Source: a bacterium (GTDB lineage: Bacteria; Cyanobacteriota; Vampirovibrionia; Gastranaerophilales; Gastranaerophilaceae). Taken from it: a stretch of 64,000 nt of DNA. Of the stretch, positions 58,202 through 64,000 are shown piece by piece; position 1 is the stretch's first letter; each line of letters opens with the position of its first letter. The stretch is from positions 46,370 to 110,369 of the forward strand of contig JAGAVG010000001.1 in NCBI GenBank assembly GCA_017942035.1. The letters are read 5' to 3'. Under the pieces are notes generated by a model. It worked only from the letters and a program-made list of their open reading frames with translations, was not told the DNA's origin and did no database searches. Position numbers and translations under genes: made by a program.

Positions 58202-58666
58202 ATGGCTGAATCATTACGTTCATACGCAAATAGTTTAAGAGAATATTTATTAGCATCCCTTTCGGATTCACATAACACTCCGCAAAAACTTGCTTACAGA
58301 TATAATAATTTGAAGGTTTATATTGAGCCGAAAAGAGAATCTAAGCCACACTTCTTTGTCTCTGTCGGAATTTCTGAGGTTTGTTTCTGTATTGAAGATT
58401 TAAAGAAAATAAACGGAAATTTGGGGACTGATGAGCGATATATTGTAAGATGGGCTTCAAAACCTAATATTAATGGTGAATTAATGCATACTTGGAGACT
58501 TCTGTCAAATGCTGCAACTGCAGGTTCTGCAGTGAGTTCTGCAAATAATGAAGAGTTAGATGAAAAATTAAAAATTGCAGATGCGGCAAATTCTAAAGTT
58601 GATATTCTCGGAACGGGTGTACATTCGAGGTTAACGAGATTTGAACGTTCAATGAGGAGGTTTTAA
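58202..58666 (+). CDS. Small paralogous protein 1 in the motor-pair operon
   Basis: 154 residues, soluble. It shares with the next gene a ~95-residue domain: (S/N)-L-R-E/K...YRYNNLKVYIEPKRESKPHFFVSVGISEVCFCIED...GNLGTDERYIVRWASKP. The C-terminal ~50 residues (DEKLKIADAANSKVDILGTG) are unique. Function unknown. It lies 15 bases after the DUF711 gene, with GGAAGATAAAGAAAC as ribosome binding region. Confidence 0.75.
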   Translation: MAESLRSYANSLREYLLASLSDSHNTPQKLAYRYNNLKVYIEPKRESKPHFFVSVGISEVCFCIEDLKKINGNLGTDERYIVRWASKPNINGELMHTWRLLSNAATAGSAVSSANNEELDEKLKIADAANSKVDILGTGVHSRLTRFERSMRRF

Positions 58667-59013
58667 TGGGTAAGACATTGAATGAATTGTCGAGAGAATT
58701 AAAAGATTTTATTATCAGTGAACAATCCGACTCTTATAATTCACACGGGATTAGATTGCCCAGATATAACAATTTGAAATTATCTATGGATATAGCCAAA
58801 AATCCTACTCCTCATGTTACTATAAGTATATCAATGTCGCAGGCCATTTTTAAATTAAGAGATGGAGAGAAGGAAAGCGGCTCTTTAGGACCGGATGAGC
58901 GCTATGTGTTAAAATGGTTAAACAAGAGCGGAACAATGGAATATTTGCGAGAAGCCTGGGGGGCTATTGAAAAACAGCGCGGTAAGGCCTCTGCATCTGA
59001 AACTGAAAATTAA
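58666..59013 (+). CDS. Small paralogous protein 2 in the motor-pair operon
   Basis: 115 residues. It is homologous to the preceding protein in RYNNLKLSMDIAKNPTPHVTISISMSQAIFKLRDGEKESGSLGPDERYVLKWLNK. It ends with a short helical tail. Its start shares one base with the stop of its neighbour (TAATG), so both are made together and may form a heterodimer. It is the last gene of the operon and overlaps the end of convergent uvrC by four bases. Confidence 0.75.
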   Translation: MGKTLNELSRELKDFIISEQSDSYNSHGIRLPRYNNLKLSMDIAKNPTPHVTISISMSQAIFKLRDGEKESGSLGPDERYVLKWLNKSGTMEYLREAWGAIEKQRGKASASETEN

Positions 59014-60680
59014 TTTTTATTAGTTTTTATCATTGATTTTGAACGTAAATCTTTATGGAAAGTGATTGCAAATCTGTGAGCTTCATCTCTTATTCTCTGG
59101 AATAGGAAAAGTGCACTCGAATTCCTTGGAATAATTATCGGTTCTGATTTTTCAGGCAAAAAGACTTCTTCATTCCTTTTTGCTAAACTCACAAAATCAA
59201 TTCCTTCAATACCTAATCCGCTTACTATTTCCATAACGGAAGATAATTGGCCTTTTCCGCCGTCAATAATAATCAAATCCGGCTTCTCCCAGCCTTTTTC
59301 ACCCAGACGGTTTAATCTCCTTGTCAAAACTTCTTTCATTGATAAAAAGTCATCGGGTTTGCCCTCTGTAGATTTGATTTTAAACTTACGGTACTCGGAT
59401 TTTTTGCTCACACCGTTTATGAAAACAACCATTGACGCAACGGTATTTGTACCCTGAATATGTGAAATATCGTAGCATTCCATACGGTAAGGGAAATTAT
59501 TCAACAATAATTTTTCTTTTAAATACGAACCGATTTCGTTAAAATCATCTCTGATTTTTGACATTTTTGAAATTTTTGCGTTATTCAAAACGACAAGGGC
59601 ATTTTTATCAGCAAGTGCCTGCAATTCTTTTCCTTGAACGGATTTACCAAAACTTATTTTAACTTTTTTTTGTGCAAGAATTTCGAGCCATTCTTCATAT
59701 AAAGCTTTTTCGCCGACATCTTCTAAAGTTCCGGACACAATTCTGTCGGGAAATTCCAGAGTTAAAGAGGCATAATATTCTTTGAAAAATGTCGCAAAGT
59801 ATTCAACTTTGTCCTCTTCTTCGCATTCAAAAACAAAATCTTTTTTATCAATCAGCCGTCCTTCTCTAATCATCAAAATCAAAATGACAATAAGCCCATC
59901 TCCGGTTAATACGGAAATCACATCTTCGTTAAGCTTTGTATTTTCGTAAACAACTTTCTGTTTTTCTAAAGTTTTTTTCAAATCTATATAACTATCGCGC
60001 AGACGAGCAGCTTTTTCAAATTGTTCAGAGTCTGAATATTTCTGAATTTGTTCCATAAGCTGTTTCATCAATTCCGATTGCTTACCGGACAAAAACAATT
60101 CAGCCTGCTTCACAACATTTTTATACTCTTCACTCGTTACCAAATTCTGGCATGGCGCAAGGCATCTTCCTATCTGATAGTAAAGACACGGACGTGATTT
60201 GAATTTAGGAGTTTTGCACTGTTTTAGAGGGAAAATCTTCTTTAAAAAATCAAGTGTTGCATACATTGCCCGAACATCTGTGTATGGCCCGTAATACTTC
60301 CCCTTTTCCGGATTCATGTTTTTCTTTCTTACAACCGAAATTCTCGGAAAATCTTCCGCCGTAATCAAAAAATACGGATATTTTTTATCATCTTTCAACA
60401 AAATATTATACTTGGGCTTATACTTTTTGATAAGATGACTTTCCAAAATCAAAGCCTCAACTTCGGTGTTGGTGATAATATATTCCAAACGTTCGATTTG
60501 AGAGACAAGAACTTGAACTTTAACATTATCATGATGTTTTTTGTTAAAATAACTTTTTACACGGCGTTTCAAAATTTTTGCCTTGCCGACATAAATAACT
60601 TCGTTCTCGCTATTATAGTAAATATAACAGCCCGGCAAAGATGGTAAAAGTTTTAATGTTTGTTTCAAGTTGTCATTCAT
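59010..60680 (-). CDS. uvrC: Excinuclease ABC subunit C lacking the C-terminal HhH domain
   Basis: 556 residues. The dual-incision nuclease of nucleotide excision repair. N-terminal GIY-YIG domain (LPSLPGCYIYYNSENEVIYVGKAK), the cysteine-rich segment (CKTPKFKSRPCLYYQIGRCLAPC), the UVR helix hairpin (YSDSEQFEKAARLRDSY), and the RNase H-like endonuclease domain (PYRMECYDISHIQGT, DGGKGQLSS, RDEAHRFAITFH). Normally ~600-610 residues. Here the protein stops soon after HRFAITFHKDLRSKSM, so the tandem helix-hairpin-helix DNA-binding domain is absent. Confidence 0.93.
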   Translation of the reverse strand: MNDNLKQTLKLLPSLPGCYIYYNSENEVIYVGKAKILKRRVKSYFNKKHHDNVKVQVLVSQIERLEYIITNTEVEALILESHLIKKYKPKYNILLKDDKKYPYFLITAEDFPRISVVRKKNMNPEKGKYYGPYTDVRAMYATLDFLKKIFPLKQCKTPKFKSRPCLYYQIGRCLAPCQNLVTSEEYKNVVKQAELFLSGKQSELMKQLMEQIQKYSDSEQFEKAARLRDSYIDLKKTLEKQKVVYENTKLNEDVISVLTGDGLIVILILMIREGRLIDKKDFVFECEEEDKVEYFATFFKEYYASLTLEFPDRIVSGTLEDVGEKALYEEWLEILAQKKVKISFGKSVQGKELQALADKNALVVLNNAKISKMSKIRDDFNEIGSYLKEKLLLNNFPYRMECYDISHIQGTNTVASMVVFINGVSKKSEYRKFKIKSTEGKPDDFLSMKEVLTRRLNRLGEKGWEKPDLIIIDGGKGQLSSVMEIVSGLGIEGIDFVSLAKRNEEVFLPEKSEPIIIPRNSSALFLFQRIRDEAHRFAITFHKDLRSKSMIKTNKN

Positions 60681-60695
60681 AAAAGTATTATACCA

Positions 60696-61166
60696 CTACT
60701 TGTGATATGTTTCACCTTTAATAATTTTAAATGCCCGATAAATTTGTTCGACAAGTATAAGCCGTGCAAATTGATGTAAAAAAGTCATTTTTGACATACT
60801 CAATTTGAAATTTGCACGCGCAGAAACATTTTTTGAAATCCCGCAAGATGAACCGATTACAAAAACAATTTCTGAAATGCCGTCATTTGTAACCTCTTCT
60901 ATTTTATTTGCCAAATCCGGAGAAGATAGTTGTTTGCCCTCAATCTCAAGGGTTATCACATAAGATTGCGCTTTTATATGAGAAAGAATTTTTTCACCTT
61001 CCTCATCCAATGCGCGTTCAACCAAATTTTCGTCCCTGATTTCTACCGGCGAAAGTTCGACTATTTCAACGTTAGCATAGGGTGTAAGACGTTTCATAAA
61101 TTCGTCTATTCCCTCTTTCAAAAACTTTTCTTTAATTTTTCCGAGCGCAATAATTTTTATGTTCAT
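60696..61166 (-). CDS. rlmH: 23S rRNA (pseudouridine1915-N3)-methyltransferase RlmH
   Basis: 156 residues. A SPOUT-class methyltransferase acting on helix 69 of 23S rRNA in 70S ribosomes. Conserved IIALGKIKEKFLKEG at the start, GKQLSSPDLANKIEE, the SAM-binding IVFVIGSSCGIS, the SMSKMTFLHQFARLILVEQIYRAFKI segment, and the terminal YHK. Length is typical. It lies 15 bases upstream of uvrC and two bases downstream of the mscS-like gene on the same strand, so the three may be co-transcribed. Confidence 0.95.
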   Translation of the reverse strand: MNIKIIALGKIKEKFLKEGIDEFMKRLTPYANVEIVELSPVEIRDENLVERALDEEGEKILSHIKAQSYVITLEIEGKQLSSPDLANKIEEVTNDGISEIVFVIGSSCGISKNVSARANFKLSMSKMTFLHQFARLILVEQIYRAFKIIKGETYHK

Positions 61167-61168
61167 AA

Positions 61169-62023
61169 CTAGTTATCTTTTGCCATATAAACCGTCGTTG
61201 AAGGAAATGCAAATTCTATGCCTTCGGCTCTGTAGCGTTTAACTACTTCAAAATAAATTTCACTCTTAACTTTCATCAAAACGTCATAAGCTTTTGTCTT
61301 AGCATACCCGATAAGTCTAATGTTAATCGAACTGCTATCAAGTGTCTGAATTGTCACATAAGCATCTTTTCCAATATCGGAGCGTGAATTTACAACCTCT
61401 TTTACTATATCTATAGCCCTTTGTAATTTTTCATCGGAAGTATCGTAAGTTACGCCAAATACCATATCCATTCGCCTTTTGTGAGCCTGAGAAATATTTT
61501 CAACAATACTGTCTGCCATAATATCATTCGGAACCGTTACCAAAAAGTTATCAATAGTTCTGATTTTAGTAGAGCGTAAATTAATGCTCTCCACTGTTCC
61601 TTCTGTGTTATTAACTTTTATATAATCGCCATTTTTATAAACTTTATCGGTCAAAATCGCAATTGTACCGAACATAGATGCAATAGTCTGCTGAGCAGCA
61701 AACCCGACAGCCAGACCGGTAATTCCAAATCCTGCAATCAGTGAAGTTAGAGAATATCCTTGACTTTGTAAAAACGATGCCGCGAGAATAAATACAATCA
61801 AAAACTTGATGATTTTTTCAAAAATCGGAATAACATGACTGAAAGTCGCCGCATTTTCTCCTGAATTAAATTTATCTTGAAGTTTACGCATAAAAATTTC
61901 GGTAAGTTTGAATAAAACCGCAATTATAACTATGTTTATGATAATCCCTAAAATCATACTTACCTTAAATGTTGAGAAAAGTTTTCCGAGTTTGTCGGTA
62001 TAGGCTAAAATTTCGTCTATCAT
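61169..62023 (-). CDS. mscS: MscS-family mechanosensitive channel
   Basis: 284 residues. Three membrane segments in the first ~130 residues, with the pore-lining helix FGITGLAVGFAAQQTIASMFG (A/G-rich, as in TM3 of MscS). A beta domain follows (YKNGDYIKVNNTEGTVESINLRSTKIRT), then the alpha/beta vestibule. It releases osmolytes when membrane tension rises. Length matches the small MscS subclass (E. coli MscS is 286). First gene of a minus-strand run with rlmH and uvrC. Confidence 0.93.
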   Translation of the reverse strand: MIDEILAYTDKLGKLFSTFKVSMILGIIINIVIIAVLFKLTEIFMRKLQDKFNSGENAATFSHVIPIFEKIIKFLIVFILAASFLQSQGYSLTSLIAGFGITGLAVGFAAQQTIASMFGTIAILTDKVYKNGDYIKVNNTEGTVESINLRSTKIRTIDNFLVTVPNDIMADSIVENISQAHKRRMDMVFGVTYDTSDEKLQRAIDIVKEVVNSRSDIGKDAYVTIQTLDSSSINIRLIGYAKTKAYDVLMKVKSEIYFEVVKRYRAEGIEFAFPSTTVYMAKDN

Positions 62024-62220
62024 ATATCCCTCTTTCTAATTTTTACAAACCTATTCTAACATTGTCGGCTAATTTTGTCGAGTATATAAGTCTCTAATTT
62101 TAATATTAAGAATGTAACAAAATAAAGATATATGTCAAAAAAAAATTTTAGAAGTTTTATACCTATACAAATAAAATTATTAATATATAATTAAATAGTA
62201 GATTGGAGAAATTAAAAATT

Positions 62221-62448
62221 ATGAACAAGATTAATGCAGCCGAAAATTTTTCACTTAGAATAGCAAGACAATTTAAGGGTAATGATATAAATTCAAGACC
62301 ATTTTTGTTTAATGAAGTTAAAAAAATAGTAGATAAAGATAAACTTCCGGCAAATTATTATACTTCTTATATTGATTTGCCAAGTGTAGGGAATGGCACC
62401 GTTGATAAACTTAAAAATACAGGTATTACATTTGAGTATTTAGCCTAG
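62221..62448 (+). CDS. Hypothetical small protein
   Basis: 75 residues from the ATG at 62221; GGAGAAA lies upstream, and a TTG at 62203 is in frame. No membrane helix or recognisable motif; one helix near the N-terminus (AENFSLRIARQF). It is followed 21 bases later by another small unknown on the same strand, so the two may form a pair. Highly AT-rich. Confidence 0.5.
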   Translation: MNKINAAENFSLRIARQFKGNDINSRPFLFNEVKKIVDKDKLPANYYTSYIDLPSVGNGTVDKLKNTGITFEYLA

Positions 62449-62469
62449 ATTACTAAAAAAGGAGTAAGT

Positions 62470-62856
62470 ATGCCTATTCTACCAATAACAATACCCCAAG
62501 AAAGAAATGCTTATAAAATACAAAAATCCAGAATGCTTTTGCAAGATTATAATACAGCGCCCAATCCGCGTAATTTTAAAGATGACAGGACTGCTCTTAT
62601 TGCAGAGCAAAGGCTGATGAAGGATACTATGCCTGAAGAATATGAACACTATAAAATGATATTTAACAATAAAAGAGCGATAAAGTATTACAGAAAAAAA
62701 TATGGTCAAGAAGGCGTTACAAAAGTTGTAGAAAAATATACAAAATCAGCTCCATTTTTAAGAAAATTACTTGCTCAAAGACTTTTAAGCGGGTCATTTG
62801 CCGACGAAACTATGTTATTATTAAAAGACATGCTAAAAAATAGGGTCATAAAATAA
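62470..62856 (+). CDS. Hypothetical basic protein
   Basis: 128 residues with a strong ribosome binding site (AAAAAGGAGTAAGT). Basic and helical, with YKIQKSRMLLQDYNTAPNPR at the start and KRAIKYYRKKYGQEGVTKVVEKYTKSAPFLRKLL in the middle. No signal peptide or membrane segment and no family recognised. It is likely expressed with the preceding small gene. Both lie between the mscS promoter region and prepilin D. Confidence 0.6.
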   Translation: MPILPITIPQERNAYKIQKSRMLLQDYNTAPNPRNFKDDRTALIAEQRLMKDTMPEEYEHYKMIFNNKRAIKYYRKKYGQEGVTKVVEKYTKSAPFLRKLLAQRLLSGSFADETMLLLKDMLKNRVIK

Positions 62857-62926
62857 TAAGAGCAACCTTTTTATAATGTAGGTTGGGCTTTATTAATCAT
62901 CATTTGCTCGCAATGACTAATCGGTT

Positions 62927-63754
62927 TTACCAAGGATAATCGTCTTTGATTTGCCAGCCATCATGCATAATGAGTGCAGCACAAGCATATCCGCTATTTA
63001 CTTTACCCGAATTTTTTATACAATTACCGTAGCCATCCCCCAGCACATCTCCAGCCTTAATATTATCTCTTGTAAGATTTAAAACAGGAGACATTCCTGA
63101 AGGCCAAAAACCAAGAAGTGAACTATTTCCCGGTCCCCAATTCATAGAAAAACGAAAAATATCTTTTCCAAAAGTGTTAGGTCGTTTTGGACCATTTATA
63201 TCAATTATAAACCATCCACCTGTACCAACCTCGTGAAGCCAATATTCCATAGAATATCCGGATGCTGTAATAAGATAGTAGCTTTTAGAATTATTTATAA
63301 GGTTACCATCGTTACGAATTTCTCCATCAATATTATAGGTTGTTTGCGGCCAGCAATCATACCTGTTAGAGAAATCGCAAGTTTTTATAACTTTTATATT
63401 TGGAAGCAAATAATTATCTGTAAAATATTTTGTTCGTTCCTGCATTGTAGAAAAACCGGAAAAATCCCAAGTATCGAGCGTTCCGTGCTCAACCTGAGCG
63501 GTTCTAATTGCCTGATCAATTTCCGAATAAGCTTTTTTTAATTGAACAACAGTCTGTTTTTTCTGGTAATTAGCAATTAAAGAAGGCAAGGTCATCGCTG
63601 CGACAACCCCGATTATTCCGAGGGTGATTAAAACTTCTGCCAGAGTAAACGCAGATTTACGACAACCTGCAAAGTGTGATGAAAAGACCTCCGCCAAAGT
63701 GAACGCAAGTTTCTCTGGTAGACTAAAGTCTACCCTACTACTATTTTTTATCAT
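62927..63754 (-). CDS. Prepilin-like protein D with duplicated processing motif
   Basis: 275 residues from the ATG at 63754 (GAAAGAGGATAAT; the alternative start at 63802 adds 16 residues). Leader MIKNSSRVDFSLPEKL is followed by a first AFTLAEV, then FSSHFAGCRKS, then the true AFTLAEVLITLG with its hydrophobic helix. The mature part has STMQERTKYFTDNY, several cysteines, and a C-terminal WQIKDDYPW. Only the first ~75 residues resemble the other prepilins. Its upstream region and leader are close to those of prepilin C. Confidence 0.83.
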   Translation of the reverse strand: MIKNSSRVDFSLPEKLAFTLAEVFSSHFAGCRKSAFTLAEVLITLGIIGVVAAMTLPSLIANYQKKQTVVQLKKAYSEIDQAIRTAQVEHGTLDTWDFSGFSTMQERTKYFTDNYLLPNIKVIKTCDFSNRYDCWPQTTYNIDGEIRNDGNLINNSKSYYLITASGYSMEYWLHEVGTGGWFIIDINGPKRPNTFGKDIFRFSMNWGPGNSSLLGFWPSGMSPVLNLTRDNIKAGDVLGDGYGNCIKNSGKVNSGYACAALIMHDGWQIKDDYPW

Positions 63755-63840
63755 ATTATCCTCTTTCAAATTTTTGCCTTCCATAATTCTATATTTTAGC
63801 ATCCTGTCTCCTTTCCAGCCATAAACTGACGTTTAAATTT

Positions 63841-64000
63841 TCGCACCATAATTTATATTTTGATGCGAATAGGCCTGAAACTCACTAAAACATACCTTTC
63901 CAAAATGCAAAAAATCATCAAAAAACGACAAAGGCCCACTTGAAATATGTCTGAAAATATTGTATAATAAGGCTATAAAAAACTCGCACCAAAATATAAA
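63841..64000 (-). repeat. Prepilin-associated element, copy D (runs off the window)
   Basis: Hairpin TCGCACCATAAT...TGATGCGA at 63841-63868. The plus-strand promoter is TTGAAA (63940-63945), 17 bp, TATAAT (63963-63968). The second hairpin begins at 63981 and is cut by the window end. Confidence 0.85.

Overview
The window is low-GC, gene-dense bacterial chromosome with didermal features (TolC-type outer-membrane channels, an MCE/MlaD protein, an OmpA/MotB-type protein, Spy-like periplasmic protein). Four unlinked genes encode prepilin-like proteins with the same AFTLAEVLITLG processing region. Together with a cyanobacterial-looking omega subunit and many short dispersed palindromes, this suggests a gut-type non-photosynthetic cyanobacterial relative (Melainabacteria/Vampirovibrionia, Gastranaerophilales-like). 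That placement is an inference from recalled gene styles, not from a marker-gene tree. No rRNA, tRNA, CRISPR array or complete prophage was found.

Layout. 0-4.7 kb: a truncated gene, rimI, spmB/spmA on the minus strand, then the compact folE2-rsgA-ispA operon. 4.7-10.9 kb: an accessory block bounded by inverted copies of a ~95 bp repeat. It holds three minus-strand units that share one promoter/leader architecture with a pentanucleotide tandem repeat at the presumed transcription start; one unit encodes a LysM / Lys-Ala-rich / glycine-zipper protein. A PAP2-like gene and a membrane glycosyltransferase follow. 10.9-21.6 kb: SWIM-SNF2 helicase, prepilin A, pentapeptide protein, a LuxR-type response regulator / TPR / GAF-HD-GYP signalling cluster, a GT2 enzyme and an M48-like protein lacking its zinc motif. 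21.7-28.7 kb: a probable secreted effector with an adjacent membrane (immunity-like) protein, TolC plus receiver protein, small RNAs, a LysM protein, an esterase and prepilin B.

28.9-36.7 kb: TrpRS carrying an iron-sulfur-type Cys motif, an OMF/MarR/HlyD efflux locus without a pump gene, DNA polymerase III delta prime, and a small structured RNA. 36.7-44.3 kb: a lone FliI/SctN-type ATPase, type-4 uracil-DNA glycosylase, AGCS symporter, prepilin C, an anti-sigma/ECF sigma/Spy-like stress module with an ECF-type promoter, and two paralogous membrane proteins. 44.4-55.1 kb: lytic transglycosylase, an HD-GYP protein with degenerate metal ligands, a tandem type I toxin-antitoxin-like locus, pnp, rpoZ-like, mlaD-like, upp, ugd and a 956-residue HEWGH metallopeptidase-like protein. 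55.2-64 kb: a MotA/OmpA pair resembling ZorAB in an operon with a DUF711 protein and two small paralogues, a UvrC lacking its C-terminal HhH domain, rlmH, mscS, two small unknowns and prepilin D.

The two strongest candidates for something undescribed are these. (1) A ~170 bp element lies upstream of every prepilin gene here (four of four). It has inverted hairpin ends and a strong divergent promoter that runs straight into a terminator, so it predicts a ~45 nt RNA. The leader peptides downstream are built partly from dispersed palindromic repeats. (2) A shared pentanucleotide-repeat leader drives three neighbouring accessory transcription units.
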